Shown here: piece after piece, positions 47,290-56,998 of the stretch
How positions within the stretch are numbered: the stretch's first letter is position 1
Layout of the letters: each line of letters opens with the position of its first letter
DNA from: Pseudomonas rhodesiae
GTDB taxonomy: Bacteria > Pseudomonadota > Gammaproteobacteria > Pseudomonadales > Pseudomonadaceae
DNA length: 64,000 nt
Assembly (NCBI RefSeq): GCF_007858255.1
Contig: NZ_VFEU01000001.1
Location: forward strand, 372,001-436,000
Direction: 5' to 3'
Notes under the pieces: model-generated
Told to the model about the DNA's origin: nothing
The model's input: only the letters and a program-made list of their open reading frames with translations
The model's database searches: none
Position numbers and translations under genes: made by a program

Positions 47290-48926
47290 TGCGCCCGGCG
47301 ATTGTCATCCTGGGCCAAGGCAGCTTGGCTACGGCGCGCAAGATCCAGCAGGTTTACCCTGGCGCGCTGATCCACGGCCTGGCGGGGCGTATTGAGGGTG
47401 CGGACACCCTCTACAGCGAGTTCGGCACCACCCTGCGCCAGCTCTATCAACAGGGCGCGCCGTTGATTGCGTTGTGCGCGGCCGGCATCGTGATTCGCAC
47501 CCTGGCGCCGTTGCTGCTGGAAAAAGGCGAAGAGCCTGCGGTACTCGCGGTGGCCGAAGACGGCAGCGCTGTGGTGCCGTTGCTGGGGGGCCTGGGTGGG
47601 GTCAACGTCATGGCCCGCGAGATCGCGGCGGCGTTGAACGTGGCGGCGGCAATCACCACCAGTGGTGAACTGCGTTTCGGCACTTGCCTGCTCAACCCTC
47701 CGAGTGGTTATGAGTTGGCCGATCTGGAGTTGGGCAAGCGTTTCGTCTCCGACCTGCTGGCCGGTGAAAGCGTGCGCATCGAAGGCGCGGCGCCGTGGCT
47801 GGAACAGGCCAATCTGCCCCAGGATCAACAGGCGCGCCTGGCGATTCATGTGGGCAGTGCCGAGCGCAAACCTGCGGCCAATGAATTGCTGATCTATCCG
47901 AAAACCGTGTGTGTGACCTGTGCTCCGGGCCCGTACTTGGCCGAACGCGTGCGCAGCGCTTTGGGAGAAGCTGGTATTGCCGTGCAATCCCTGGCCTGCC
48001 TGCTGGCCAGCCACAAGCAGATGGCCGACTCGACGCTGCACGAAGCCGCGCTGGCGCTGGGCGTGCCGCTGCGGTTTGCCGATGTGCAGCCCGGCGCGCA
48101 GTTGCTGATCGATGTTGCCGAGCAACCATTGGATGTGTCCAAGCTGGGCCGCGCCCGTGGTCGCCTCGCTGTGATTGGCCTGGGCCCCGGCGCCGCCGAG
48201 TTGATGGTGCCGGCGGTGAAAGCCGAACTGGCGCGCTGCACCGATGTACTGGGTTATGAAACCTACGTGCGCATGGCCGGCCCATTCCGTGACGATCAGG
48301 TACAGCATTGCACCGACAACCGCGAAGAAATGCAGCGTGCGCGCCATGCTTTCGAACTGGCCGCCCAGGGCCGTTCGGTGGTGGTGGTGTCGTCCGGCGA
48401 TCCGGGTGTGTTCGCCATGGCGGCGGCGGTAATCGAGGCGTTGCACGAGTCCGACGATCCGGCCTGGCATCAGGTCGACCTGGAGATCCTACCGGGCGTC
48501 TCGGCGTCCCTGGCCACTGCCGCTCAGGCCGGCGCGCCGTTAGGGCATGACTTCTGCGTGATGTCGCTGTCGGATAACCTCAAGCCCTGGTCGATCATCG
48601 AAAAACGCCTGGACCTCGCGTCCCAGGCCGACCTGGCCCTGGCGTTCTACAACCCGATTTCGCGTTCGCGCCCGTGGCAACTGGGCCGCGCCCTGGAAAT
48701 CGTCGCGCTGCATCGCATGCCGCAAACGCCGGTGGTGCTGGGCCGCGACATTGGCCGCCCTGGCCAGACGCTGCGCGTAACCACCCTGGGTCAACTCACC
48801 CCGGACCAGGTGGACATGCGCACCATGGTGCTGATCGGCTCGTCTACCACCTGCACATTCCCGCGGGCCGATGGCGGTACATGGGTCTATACACCGCGTT
48901 GGTACGGCGAAAAAACCGGCGCCTGA
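47286..48926 (+). CDS. cobJ: CbiG-CobJ fusion: precorrin-3B C17-methyltransferase with N-terminal CbiG/CobE domain
   Basis: 546 residues from ATG 47286. Residues ~1-285 form a CbiG-like region ([57 protein letters not shown]; and a CobE-like part [20 protein letters not shown]). Residues ~290-546 form a SAM methyltransferase of the CobJ type ([72 protein letters not shown]). It does ring contraction and C17 methylation. The CbiG domain is otherwise associated with the anaerobic pathway. Followed by a terminator. Confidence 0.92.
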   Translation: MMRPAIVILGQGSLATARKIQQVYPGALIHGLAGRIEGADTLYSEFGTTLRQLYQQGAPLIALCAAGIVIRTLAPLLLEKGEEPAVLAVAEDGSAVVPLLGGLGGVNVMAREIAAALNVAAAITTSGELRFGTCLLNPPSGYELADLELGKRFVSDLLAGESVRIEGAAPWLEQANLPQDQQARLAIHVGSAERKPAANELLIYPKTVCVTCAPGPYLAERVRSALGEAGIAVQSLACLLASHKQMADSTLHEAALALGVPLRFADVQPGAQLLIDVAEQPLDVSKLGRARGRLAVIGLGPGAAELMVPAVKAELARCTDVLGYETYVRMAGPFRDDQVQHCTDNREEMQRARHAFELAAQGRSVVVVSSGDPGVFAMAAAVIEALHESDDPAWHQVDLEILPGVSASLATAAQAGAPLGHDFCVMSLSDNLKPWSIIEKRLDLASQADLALAFYNPISRSRPWQLGRALEIVALHRMPQTPVVLGRDIGRPGQTLRVTTLGQLTPDQVDMRTMVLIGSSTTCTFPRADGGTWVYTPRWYGEKTGA

Positions 48927-48936
48927 GGCTGCACGA

Positions 48937-48986
48937 AAGCTCCGATAAACCCTGGGCGATCACCGGGTGTGTTCGGAGCTTTTTTC
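48937..48986 (+). terminator. Intrinsic terminator of the cobGHIJ operon
   Basis: AAAGCTCCGA ... TCGGAGCTTTTTTCTTTT: a 9-bp stem enclosing a smaller CCCTGGGCGATCACCGGG stem, then a T-rich tract, 10 bases after the cobJ stop. Confidence 0.85.
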
Positions 48987-49153
48987 TTTTTTGCACAAGG
49001 AAAACCGGAAGGTCCGGCGATGTGCCCCGCAATTGCTGGGCTGCGTTTCGCGCGGCGTGGCGGCGAGCGTTGTTTGTCGTGTGGAAACCCCGCCGGGCGC
49101 TGGACTAGGGTGAAGGCAAGCCCCATGTTGGGGTGCTTGTGGAGAACTGGAAA

Positions 49154-49933
49154 ATGGAGCGACATCACAAACGGATCAACAATGTAAAACGGCGCAAATT
49201 GATCGCCGCCTACAAACTGCCGGGAGCGCCCGGGGCGCACGCCACGTTACCGCTGGAAACCGATGAAGACAGCAACGCCGCGGTGGTCAACAACAGTGTC
49301 ATGTCGTTTGCCGAGGGCCTGTCCGGGCTGAACCGCGAATACATCCGTAAAAGCTATCTGCTGGCCAGCAGTTACGTGAGCGATGTGTTGAAAGTCCAAC
49401 GCGGCAGCGAGGCGTGGTATGACGAATTTATCAAGGTGATGATCAGTCTGGGCTGGCTACCGGTGCGCAGTCGGTTCGAGCGCGTCTCCAGCGTCGGCAA
49501 GGGCCTGACGGTGCAACTGGCGGCGTTGAATATGATTGCGACGTTGCTGGCCTCGACGTCATTGAGCGGGCCGTTGCTGGCTACGCTGCCCAAGCTCGCG
49601 GCGGATGCGCTGGAGGCGCTGAAGCAGCAGCCGACTTCTTTCGAACTGTTCAAACGCAACAGCGCCGTGCACCAGGGCGGTGATTTCGGCCTGGCGTCCT
49701 GCGCCGAATCCGACGGTGAATTGACGATGGTGCTGGTGACCTACAGCACCCAGGGCGTGAGTAAACAGGTGGGGTTGCCATTCCTGGAGTGGGATAGCTC
49801 CTCGTTCGAGGCCTTCAGCGGGCAAACCTGCCTGGTGCTCAATACCTCGGTGGTCAACGAAAAAACCATCCAGCTGATGCGCGAGAGCGCGGGAGACAAA
49901 GTACAGCTGGCAATCGCGAAATACCGGATTTAG
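49154..49933 (+). CDS. Conserved-looking protein of unknown function
   Basis: 259 residues, soluble, no signal peptide and no recognised catalytic motif. The N-terminal 20 residues are very basic (MERHHKRINNVKRRKLI). A central block, LNREYIRKSYLLASSYVSDV ... WYDEFIKVMISLGWLPVRSR, is followed by an alanine/leucine-rich helical stretch (LTVQLAALNMIATLLASTSL, LLATLPKLAADALEALKQQP) and a beta-like C-terminus (ELTMVLVTYSTQGVSKQVGL; QTCLVLNTSVVNEKTIQLMR). GGAG 9 bases ahead supports ATG 49154. Codon use looks like its neighbours. The NRE...WYxxxIxVxxxLGW pattern recalls a family of uncharacterised proteins but no name can be given. Overlaps the convergent marC gene by 4 bases. Confidence 0.75.
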   Translation: MERHHKRINNVKRRKLIAAYKLPGAPGAHATLPLETDEDSNAAVVNNSVMSFAEGLSGLNREYIRKSYLLASSYVSDVLKVQRGSEAWYDEFIKVMISLGWLPVRSRFERVSSVGKGLTVQLAALNMIATLLASTSLSGPLLATLPKLAADALEALKQQPTSFELFKRNSAVHQGGDFGLASCAESDGELTMVLVTYSTQGVSKQVGLPFLEWDSSSFEAFSGQTCLVLNTSVVNEKTIQLMRESAGDKVQLAIAKYRI

Positions 49934-50526
49934 GGCACCAGATAGCCGCGCACGCCCGTAAAAATAATCTGCGCGGCAAGGGCGCAAACAAACAAGCCCA
50001 TCAATCGACTGACAATCTGCAAGCCCTGGTCACCCAAAATGCGTTCGATGCGGTTGGACAAGTACAGCACCACACCCACCGTGAAGCTGGCCAGGGCGAT
50101 GCTGAGGATGGCCATGATTTTGTCATCCCAGTGCGGCTGGCTGACCCCCATTACCAGCAACGCACCGATGGTGCCGGGGCCGACGGTGAGGGGGATGGTC
50201 AGCGGCACGATGGTTACGTCCTGCTGCACGTTATCGGTCTGCACGGCCGACTTACCTTGAGCCATGCCCAGAGCAGAGATGAACAGCACACTGCCGGCGC
50301 CGATGCGGAATGCGTCCACGGTGATGCCGAACACACTGAAAATCAACCGGCCGAACAGGTAGAGCAACACACTGGACGCCAGTGTTGCCAAGGCCACTTT
50401 CCAGGCCAGGCGGCGTCGTTCTTTGCTGGAATAGCCGCGAGTCAGGCTGATAAAGCAGGACAGCACGAAGAACGGGCTGTAGAGCACCAGCATCTTCAGG
50501 TAAACGCTGAATAACACGTGGAGCAT
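49930..50526 (-). CDS. MarC/YhgN family inner-membrane protein
   Basis: 198 residues with six membrane segments: MLVLYSPFFVLSCFISLTRG, VALATLASSVLLYLFGRLIF, ITVDAFRIGAGSVLFISALG, and the family block IVPLTIPLTVGPGTIGALLV with MGVS. MarC-type proteins are multi-pass membrane proteins of unknown transport role (not truly linked to multiple antibiotic resistance). ATG 50526 (MLHVLFSVYLK) is the family start; the upstream frame is a shadow. Convergent with the unknown gene and downstream of retS on the same strand. Confidence 0.85.
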   Translation of the reverse strand: MLHVLFSVYLKMLVLYSPFFVLSCFISLTRGYSSKERRRLAWKVALATLASSVLLYLFGRLIFSVFGITVDAFRIGAGSVLFISALGMAQGKSAVQTDNVQQDVTIVPLTIPLTVGPGTIGALLVMGVSQPHWDDKIMAILSIALASFTVGVVLYLSNRIERILGDQGLQIVSRLMGLFVCALAAQIIFTGVRGYLVP

Positions 50527-50580
50527 GGAGGAGGCTCGCGGCAGGAGAAGTGGGGAGAGTCTAACAGGCGCCAGGGGGCA

Positions 50581-50611
50581 AATGTGGGAGGGCAAGCCCT
50601 CGCCCACATGG
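50581..50611. repeat. Degenerate single REP palindrome
   Basis: ATGTGGGAGGGCAAGCCCTCGCCCACAT, a shortened REP palindrome at the 3' end of retS. It may serve as an mRNA 3'-end hairpin. Confidence 0.7.
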
Positions 50612-50620
50612 GATTTCAGG

Positions 50621-53392
50621 TCACGAGGGGGCGTGTTCGGGGCGCTGTTGACGCTGTGCCACCCAGAACTCCACCAGTTCACGCAGTTGCGACAGTTCCA
50701 CTGGCTTGGCCATATGCCCGTCCATGCCGGCTTGGCGTGCGCGCTCTTTGTGTTCCGAGAGAATGTGCGCGGTGAGCGCGACCACCGGCGTGCGGATGCG
50801 TTGGTGGCTGACTTCCCAGGCGCGCAGTTGTTGGGTGGCCGAAAAACCGTCGAGGATTGGCATCTCGCAGTCCATCAACACCAGGTCATAACGCTGGGCT
50901 TTCATGGCCTCCAGCGCTTCTTCGCCGTTGCTGGCGGTGTCCGGGTTGAGGTTGAGCTTGCCGAGCATGCCGCGGATAACCTTGGTGGAAATGCTGTTGT
51001 CTTCGGCCACCAGGATGCGGAAATCGCTGGGCACGGTGACCGGTTCCGGCGTAGTGGGGACCGGGCGCGGCGTGGCGCTACCTTTGCTGCGTTGGGTCAG
51101 TTCGTCGGCCAGGGTGGTCTTGAGGGTATAGCCGGCCACCGGCTTGGCCAGGATGCGCTTGATCCCGCAGTTACGCGCGATGATCTTGCTCGGCGCGTTG
51201 CTGATGCCGGTGAGCATGATCAACAGAATGTCGTGGTTCAGGCTAGGGTCTTCCTTGATCTTCGCCGCCAGTTGCATGCCGGTCATGCCTGGCATGTTCT
51301 GGTCCAGCAGCACCACGTCGAAGTAGTCGCGCAGGTGCGCTTTGGTGCGCAGCAGGGCCAGGGCTTCTTTGCCCGAGGGCGCGGCACTGACGTTCAGGCC
51401 CCAGGCCGAGCACTGTTGCACCAGCACTTTGCGGCAGGTGTCGTTGTCGTCCACCACCAGCACGCGGGCGCCTTTGAGCGGGCCGTCGAGGTCGGACGTC
51501 GGGTGTTCCAGGCGCTCCGGGTCCAGCGGCAGGGTCAGCCATAAGGTGCTGCCCTGATGGCTGCCGCTCTTGATGCCGAATTCGCCGTTCATCAACAGGA
51601 TCAGCTGGCGCGCGATCACCAACCCCAGGTGGCCGCTCAAACGGGTGGCCGACAGGAAATTCTTACTGTGCAGTTCGCTATGCAGCAGGGCATCGCGCTC
51701 GGCGGCTTCCATTGGAATGCCGCTGTCTTGCACGGCGATGCGCAGGCGCGGTTTGGTGCTGCGATCGTCCAAGGCCACCACGATCAGCACTTCGCCTTCG
51801 TCGGTTTTCTGCAGGGCGTTTTCCAACAGGCTCAACAGCGCCTGGCGCAGGCGTGTCGGGTCGCCGCTGATAACGCGCGGCACCTGGGGCTGGATAAAGC
51901 TGATCAGTTCGACATTCTGCTGCTCGGCCTTGGCGCGGAAGATACTCAGGCAGTCCTCGATCAGCGCATTGAGGTCGAACTGCACATCGTCCAATTCGAT
52001 CTGCCCGGATTCGAGTTTGGAGATGTCGAGAATCTCGTTGATCAGCGTGAGCAGTTCGTTACCGGCGCTGTGGATGGTCTGCACATAGTCCCGTTGCTTC
52101 ACCGACAGCGGAGTGCCCAGCAGCAGTTCGGTCATGCCCAGCACGCCGTTCATAGGGGTGCGGATTTCGTGACTGATTTTTGCCAGGAACTCGGCCTTGG
52201 CGGCGATCTCGGCATTGCTGGCGGCCAGGTCGCGGCTGAGGCTGAAGCGTGCCTCGACAATCGCGCGCTGACGCTCGCCCAGAGCCAGGCTCATCAACAG
52301 GCCACTCAGGCAAATGAATGCCAGCAACGTCACGATCAGGCCCTGTGGCGAGACCATCGTCAGGCCCAGCAGCGCCGGCAGGATAATCAGAGTGCCGATA
52401 TTGAAGACCACCATCGCCGCCACGAACAGTCGCGCTGGACGGTAGCCTTTCTGCCAGTGATACGCTGAAACGAACAACATGCTCAGCCCCGCCAACGCCA
52501 CCAGCGCGTAGGTGATGATATTCAGGGGCAGGGTGTTGACGAACAACAACAGCAGACCGCACAGCACGATGAGCAGGATGTCGGCCATCAGCAGCTTGTT
52601 CAGTACATGGGGGCCGAGCGGCATAAAGAAGCGATAGGCAAACATCAGCCCGCACGGTGCGGTCAGCAGCAGGGCCAGGTACGCGCCGGGGGTCTGCACT
52701 GCGTGCCAGTTGGGCAGCCACGGGCCGACCAGGTTAAGCAGCAGCGCCACGCTTAGCATTAGCAGGGCCTCGCAGGCGGCTAGCCATAGGCTGCTGCGCG
52801 AGCGGTGGTAGGCGAAGCGTGTGAGGTTATGCAGGATCAGCATCAGCAGGCAGCCGAACAGCAGGCCGTAGATCAGCGTCTGCGTTTGGTCGGCGGCGGC
52901 CAATACGGCCGGTTCCAGGGTGATATAGGGGCGCAACTCGTGTTCCGAGACCAGCCGCACGTAGACCTCAAGGACGTTCTGACTTTGCGGCAGCGGTAGC
53001 ATGAAGTCGCTGCTGGGCAGCGGGCGTTCCGTCTGGGCCTGGCGGGTGCCGGTGCTTTGTTGCTCTACCAGGGTGTCACCATCGAGCACGTACAGGTTCA
53101 GGTGGGACAGGTCCGGGGCGAAGATGCGCAGCACTTGCTCGTGCTTGCCGGGTTGCAACTTGAAACGTACCCACAACGCACCGTCCGGCTCCGCGGCGGT
53201 AATACGGTCCAGTTCGATGGGGCTGAATTGATTGGTGTAACGCGAGGAGCGGATGTCGCTCAGTTGCAGGTCGGCCTGTTCATCAAGCAATACTGCCCAG
53301 CCACTGCCTTGCGCGGCGGCCTGGGCCGGGAGCAAACAGAGCAGCGTCAGCAGACTGACAGTGAAACCTATGGCGATCCTGAGCCAGCGCAC
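50621..53392 (-). CDS. retS: Hybrid sensor kinase RetS
   Basis: 923 residues. Signal peptide (LTLLCLLPAQAAAQ), periplasmic 7TMR-DISMED2 domain ~35-165 (LWVRFKLQPGKHEQVLRIFA), seven membrane helices ~185-375, HisKA with the acceptor His in FLAKISHEIRTPMNGVLGMT, ATPase region, then two receiver domains (RVLVVDDNDTC...LLDQNMPGMTG; RILVAEDNSIS...LMDCEMPILDG). The ATPase D-box reads QDSGIPME with Pro replacing the usual second Gly. Adjacency to purD matches P. aeruginosa PA4856-PA4855. RetS binds GacS and blocks the GacA-RsmY/Z route, switching between acute and biofilm lifestyles. Confidence 0.9.
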   Translation of the reverse strand: MRWLRIAIGFTVSLLTLLCLLPAQAAAQGSGWAVLLDEQADLQLSDIRSSRYTNQFSPIELDRITAAEPDGALWVRFKLQPGKHEQVLRIFAPDLSHLNLYVLDGDTLVEQQSTGTRQAQTERPLPSSDFMLPLPQSQNVLEVYVRLVSEHELRPYITLEPAVLAAADQTQTLIYGLLFGCLLMLILHNLTRFAYHRSRSSLWLAACEALLMLSVALLLNLVGPWLPNWHAVQTPGAYLALLLTAPCGLMFAYRFFMPLGPHVLNKLLMADILLIVLCGLLLLFVNTLPLNIITYALVALAGLSMLFVSAYHWQKGYRPARLFVAAMVVFNIGTLIILPALLGLTMVSPQGLIVTLLAFICLSGLLMSLALGERQRAIVEARFSLSRDLAASNAEIAAKAEFLAKISHEIRTPMNGVLGMTELLLGTPLSVKQRDYVQTIHSAGNELLTLINEILDISKLESGQIELDDVQFDLNALIEDCLSIFRAKAEQQNVELISFIQPQVPRVISGDPTRLRQALLSLLENALQKTDEGEVLIVVALDDRSTKPRLRIAVQDSGIPMEAAERDALLHSELHSKNFLSATRLSGHLGLVIARQLILLMNGEFGIKSGSHQGSTLWLTLPLDPERLEHPTSDLDGPLKGARVLVVDDNDTCRKVLVQQCSAWGLNVSAAPSGKEALALLRTKAHLRDYFDVVLLDQNMPGMTGMQLAAKIKEDPSLNHDILLIMLTGISNAPSKIIARNCGIKRILAKPVAGYTLKTTLADELTQRSKGSATPRPVPTTPEPVTVPSDFRILVAEDNSISTKVIRGMLGKLNLNPDTASNGEEALEAMKAQRYDLVLMDCEMPILDGFSATQQLRAWEVSHQRIRTPVVALTAHILSEHKERARQAGMDGHMAKPVELSQLRELVEFWVAQRQQRPEHAPS

Positions 53393-53451
53393 GGCGAAAT
53401 CCCTTCGTAGGTTGATGCACGGGTTAACTATGCGCGGGGTGGCGGGTATAC

Positions 53452-53474
53452 GGCAAGGGCCTTGAGCCCTTGCC
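53452..53474. other. Small inverted repeat between purD and retS
   Basis: GGCAAGGGC-CTTGA-GCCCTTGCC, a perfect 9-bp stem just after the purD stop on the minus strand. No T tract follows, so it may be a weak attenuator or a structure rather than a terminator. Confidence 0.4.
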
Positions 53475-53518
53475 TAACCGAACGGATAGCTACTGACAAT
53501 GCTAGCGATGTTCGAGAT

Positions 53519-54811
53519 TTACTGGCTCTCACCACGCTCGCGGGCAATGGCGCGATAGCCGATGTCCTTGCGGTAGAAGCAGCCCTTCCAGTCGATTGCC
53601 GCGGCCAGTTTGTACGCTTGCTGCTGCGCGGCGTCGACACTGGCGCCCATGGCGGTGGCGCACAGCACGCGGCCGCCGGCGGTGACGACCTGGCTGTCCT
53701 TGAGCGCAGTGCCCGCATGGAACACCTTGCCTTCCAGCTTAGCCGCCGCTTCCAGGCCCTCAATCACGTCGCCCTTGGCGTAGTCGGCAGGGTAGCCGCC
53801 GGCTGCCAGCACAATGCCGACGCTCGGACGTGGGTCCCACTGTGCTTCAACCTTGTCCAAGGCCTGGGCCAGGGCGGCTTCCACCAGCAGCACCAGGCTC
53901 GATTGCAGGCGCAGCATCACCGGTTGGGTTTCCGGATCGCCGAAGCGGCAGTTGAACTCGATGACTTTCGGATTGCCGGCCTTGTCGATCATCAGACCGG
54001 CGTAGAGGAAACCGGTGTACACGTTGCCTTCGTCGGCCATGCCGCGCACGGTCGGCCAGATCACCTGATCCATCACACGCTGGTGCACGTCGCTGGTCAC
54101 CACAGGCGCCGGGGAGTAGGCGCCCATGCCACCGGTGTTCGGGCCAGTGTCGCCGTCGCCGACGCGCTTGTGGTCCTGGCTGGTGGCCATTGGCAGCACG
54201 TTCTTGCCGTCGACCATCACGATGAAGCTGGCTTCTTCACCGTCGAGGAATTCTTCGATGACGACACGCGAGCCCGCATCACCGAAGGCGTTACCGGCGA
54301 GCATGTCGCGTACGGCGTCTTCGGCTTCCTGCAGGGTCATCGCTACGATCACGCCTTTACCGGCGGCCAGGCCGTCGGCCTTGATCACGATTGGCGCGCC
54401 TTTTTCACGCAGGTAAGCCAGGGCCGGCTCGATCTCGGTGAAGTTCTGGTAATCGGCGGTCGGGATCTTGTGGCGGGCGAGGAAATCCTTGGTAAAGGCT
54501 TTCGAGCCTTCCAATTGCGCAGCACCGGCGGTGGGGCCGAAGCAATCCAGGCCACGGCTGCGGAACAGGTCCACCACACCGGCTACCAGCGGTACTTCCG
54601 GGCCGACGATGGTCAGGGAAACGTTTTTCTCGGCGAAATCGGCCAGTTGCTCAAGGGCCAGCACGTCGATGGCAACGTTCTGGCACTTGGCTTCAATGGC
54701 GGTGCCGGCATTGCCGGGTGCTACGAAAACTGTCTGGACGCGAGGGTCCTGGGCAACTTTCCAGGCCAAGGCGTGTTCACGGCCGCCGCTGCCGATGATC
54801 AAAACATTCAA
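53519..54811 (-). CDS. purD: Phosphoribosylamine-glycine ligase
   Basis: 430 residues, full length. MNVLIIGSGGREHALAWKVA is the N-terminal signature, KIPTADYQNF and IKADGLAAGKGVIVAMTLQE form the ATP-grasp nucleotide site, and DGDTGPNTGGMGAYSPAPVV with EFNCRFGDPETQPVMLRLQS close the active site. Second step of purine synthesis. Downstream of purH on the same strand after a 177-base gap with a repeat element. A long antisense open frame over purD-purH is a codon-bias artefact. Confidence 0.97.
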   Translation of the reverse strand: MNVLIIGSGGREHALAWKVAQDPRVQTVFVAPGNAGTAIEAKCQNVAIDVLALEQLADFAEKNVSLTIVGPEVPLVAGVVDLFRSRGLDCFGPTAGAAQLEGSKAFTKDFLARHKIPTADYQNFTEIEPALAYLREKGAPIVIKADGLAAGKGVIVAMTLQEAEDAVRDMLAGNAFGDAGSRVVIEEFLDGEEASFIVMVDGKNVLPMATSQDHKRVGDGDTGPNTGGMGAYSPAPVVTSDVHQRVMDQVIWPTVRGMADEGNVYTGFLYAGLMIDKAGNPKVIEFNCRFGDPETQPVMLRLQSSLVLLVEAALAQALDKVEAQWDPRPSVGIVLAAGGYPADYAKGDVIEGLEAAAKLEGKVFHAGTALKDSQVVTAGGRVLCATAMGASVDAAQQQAYKLAAAIDWKGCFYRKDIGYRAIARERGESQ

Positions 54812-54834
54812 GTCAGACTCCTTCGAAGGAAGTT

Positions 54835-54975
54835 AAAAGCTGCAAGCGGCAAGTTAAAAGCAATCTGCATTGCCTCACCCTACGTTGCGCAGCCTCTAAT
54901 GAATAAGGCTGCAAGCGAAAGTAAAAGCGATCCCGGTCTACTCTTGCTTGCCGCTTGCAGCTATAAGCTCGCTAC
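54835..54975. repeat. AAGCTGCAAGCGGCAAG-type imperfect inverted repeat
   Basis: AGCTGCAAGCGGCAAGTTAA at the left is mirrored by CTTGCTTGCCGCTTGCAGCT at the right, ~140 bp end to end, with internal GGCTGCAAGCG. Same family as the element at 31348-31450. It fills the purH-purD gap. Confidence 0.75.
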
Positions 54976-54988
54976 TTCACGCAGTGGA

Positions 54989-56596
54989 TCAGTGGCGGAA
55001 GTGACGCATGCCAGTGAAGACCATGGCAATGCCAGCTTCGTCGGCCGCGGCGATCACTTCGGCGTCGCGCATCGAGCCGCCTGGCTGGATCACGGCGGTC
55101 ACACCGGCCTTGGCGGCGTTGTCCAGGCCGTCACGGAACGGGAAGAACGCGTCGGACGCCATCACCGAACCGGCCACCTGCAACCCGGCGTGCTCGGCCT
55201 TGATCGCGGCGATACGCGCCGAGTTCACGCGGCTCATCTGGCCGGCGCCGACCCCGATGGTCTGGCGGTTCTTGGCGTAGACGATGGCGTTGGATTTAAC
55301 GTACTTGGCCACTTTCCAGGCGAAGATCAGGTCGTGGATTTCCTGTTCGGTCGGCGCCCGCTGGGTCACCACTTTCAGGTCGTCGGCGCTGATCATGCCG
55401 ATATCGCGGCTCTGCACCAGCAGGCCGCCGTTGACGCGCTTGTAGTCCCATGCCGCGGCGCGGTCGGCCGACCACTCGCCGCAGGCCAGCAGGCGCACAT
55501 TGGCCTTGGCTGCGACGATGGCGCGGGCTTCTTCGCTCACGGATGGGGCGATGATCACTTCAACGAATTGACGATCGACGATGGCCTTGGCGGTCTCGGC
55601 GTCCAGTTCGCGGTTGAAGGCGATGATGCCGCCGAACGCCGACTCGGTGTCGGTGGCGTAGGCCAGTTCGTAGGCCTGGCGAATGCCGCCTTCGGCGTCC
55701 GGGCTGACGGCCACGCCGCACGGGTTGGCGTGCTTGACGATCACGCAGGCCGGCTTGACGAAGCTCTTGACGCATTCCAGCGCAGCGTCGGTGTCGGCCA
55801 CGTTGTTGTAGGACAGCTCTTTGCCTTGCAGCTGGGTCGCGGTGGCGATGCCCACTTCGGCAGGCTTGGCTTCCACGTAGAACGCCGCGCTCTGGTGCGG
55901 GTTCTCGCCGTAGCGCATTTCCTGGGCCTTGATGAACTGGCTGTTGAAGGTGCGCGGGAACTGGCTGCGGCCTTCGGTGCTGAGGGTTTCGGCGGCTTGA
56001 TTAACGGTGCCCATGTAGTTGGCGATCATGCCGTCGTAGGCGGCGGTGTGTTCGAACGCCTTGAGCATCAGGTCGAAACGCTGAGCGTAGGTCAGGCCAC
56101 CGGCCTTGAGGTTTTCCAGCACGCTGGCGTAGTCGCTGGCATTGACCACAATGGCCACGTCTTTGTGGTTCTTGGCCGCCGAGCGGACCATGGTAGGGCC
56201 GCCGATGTCGATGTTTTCGATGGCGGTCGGCAGGTCACAGCCGGGTTTGTTGATGGTGGCTTCGAATGGGTAGAGGTTGACGGCCACCAAGTCGATCGGC
56301 TTGATGCCGTGCTCGTTCATGATCGCGTCGTCGGTGCCGCGACGGCCGAGGATGCCGCCGTGGATTTTCGGGTGCAGGGTCTTGACCCGACCGTCCATCA
56401 TTTCTGCGAAACCGGTGTAGTCCGCGACTTCTACTGCGGCCACGCCGTTGTCCTGCAGCAGTTTGAAGGTCCCGCCCGTGGAGAGGATTTCCACGCCCAG
56501 AGCTTCCAGCTCACGGGCAAATTCGAGGATCCCGGTCTTGTCGGAGACACTGATCAAGGCGCGGCGGATCGGCAGGCGGGTGGTCTGGTCGGTCAT
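54989..56596 (-). CDS. purH: Bifunctional AICAR transformylase / IMP cyclohydrolase
   Basis: 535 residues. N-terminal MGS-like cyclohydrolase domain ([55 protein letters not shown]) and C-terminal transformylase domain ([52 protein letters not shown]). Last two steps of IMP synthesis. GGAA precedes ATG 56596; the longer frame is not needed. Preceded by fis with a terminator between them. Confidence 0.97.
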   Translation of the reverse strand: MTDQTTRLPIRRALISVSDKTGILEFARELEALGVEILSTGGTFKLLQDNGVAAVEVADYTGFAEMMDGRVKTLHPKIHGGILGRRGTDDAIMNEHGIKPIDLVAVNLYPFEATINKPGCDLPTAIENIDIGGPTMVRSAAKNHKDVAIVVNASDYASVLENLKAGGLTYAQRFDLMLKAFEHTAAYDGMIANYMGTVNQAAETLSTEGRSQFPRTFNSQFIKAQEMRYGENPHQSAAFYVEAKPAEVGIATATQLQGKELSYNNVADTDAALECVKSFVKPACVIVKHANPCGVAVSPDAEGGIRQAYELAYATDTESAFGGIIAFNRELDAETAKAIVDRQFVEVIIAPSVSEEARAIVAAKANVRLLACGEWSADRAAAWDYKRVNGGLLVQSRDIGMISADDLKVVTQRAPTEQEIHDLIFAWKVAKYVKSNAIVYAKNRQTIGVGAGQMSRVNSARIAAIKAEHAGLQVAGSVMASDAFFPFRDGLDNAAKAGVTAVIQPGGSMRDAEVIAAADEAGIAMVFTGMRHFRH

Positions 56597-56628
56597 TTCA
56601 ATTTCCATCAAAAGCAAAGGAGTCAGCA

Positions 56629-56660
56629 AAAAAGGCGACCGGTTTTACGCGGGCGCCTTT
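56629..56660 (-). terminator. Intrinsic terminator after fis
   Basis: Minus-strand reading: AAAGGCGCCCGCG...GGTCGCCTTTTTTGC, a 7-bp stem (AAAGGCG/CGCCTTT) with a T run. It lies between the fis stop and purH. Confidence 0.75.
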
Positions 56661-56677
56661 CTGGTTGGATTGAATGC

Positions 56678-56998
56678 TTACAGCAAATCGTACTGCTTGA
56701 GCTTCTTGCGCAGGGTCCCACGGTTGAGGCCCAGCAGCTCACTGGCTTTGGTCTGGTTGCCCTTTACGTAGTTCATCACGCTTTCGAGCAAGGGCGCCTC
56801 GACTTCGGAGAGCACCAGGTTGTACACGTCCGTGACGGAAGCGCCCTCAAGGTGGGCGAAATAATTGTGCAGCGCCTTCTCGACACTCCCGCGAAGGGTC
56901 TGACCTTCTTCGCTCGGCGTGTTGAGGTGCTGTTTCAAATTGACGTTGTCGCTCACGGGTGCTGTTCCACTCACTAAAGTCTCGGTCATCATCGTCAT
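56678..56998 (-). CDS. fis: DNA-bending protein Fis
   Basis: 106 residues. The C-terminal helix-turn-helix [20 protein letters not shown] with LKQYDLL is identical in style to gammaproteobacterial Fis, preceded by [10 protein letters not shown]. It bends DNA and controls growth-rate-dependent genes. Start overlaps the dusB stop by 4 bases, giving the conserved dusB-fis operon. Confidence 0.96.
   Translation of the reverse strand: MTMMTETLVSGTAPVSDNVNLKQHLNTPSEEGQTLRGSVEKALHNYFAHLEGASVTDVYNLVLSEVEAPLLESVMNYVKGNQTKASELLGLNRGTLRKKLKQYDLL

Noticed and set aside
53462-56977. 1171-codon open frame on the plus strand over purD and purH
   Set aside because: It lies antisense to two clear purine genes, starts inside an intergenic hairpin, has low-complexity His/Gly/Val-rich sequence with no domain, and results from strong GC bias at codon third positions.
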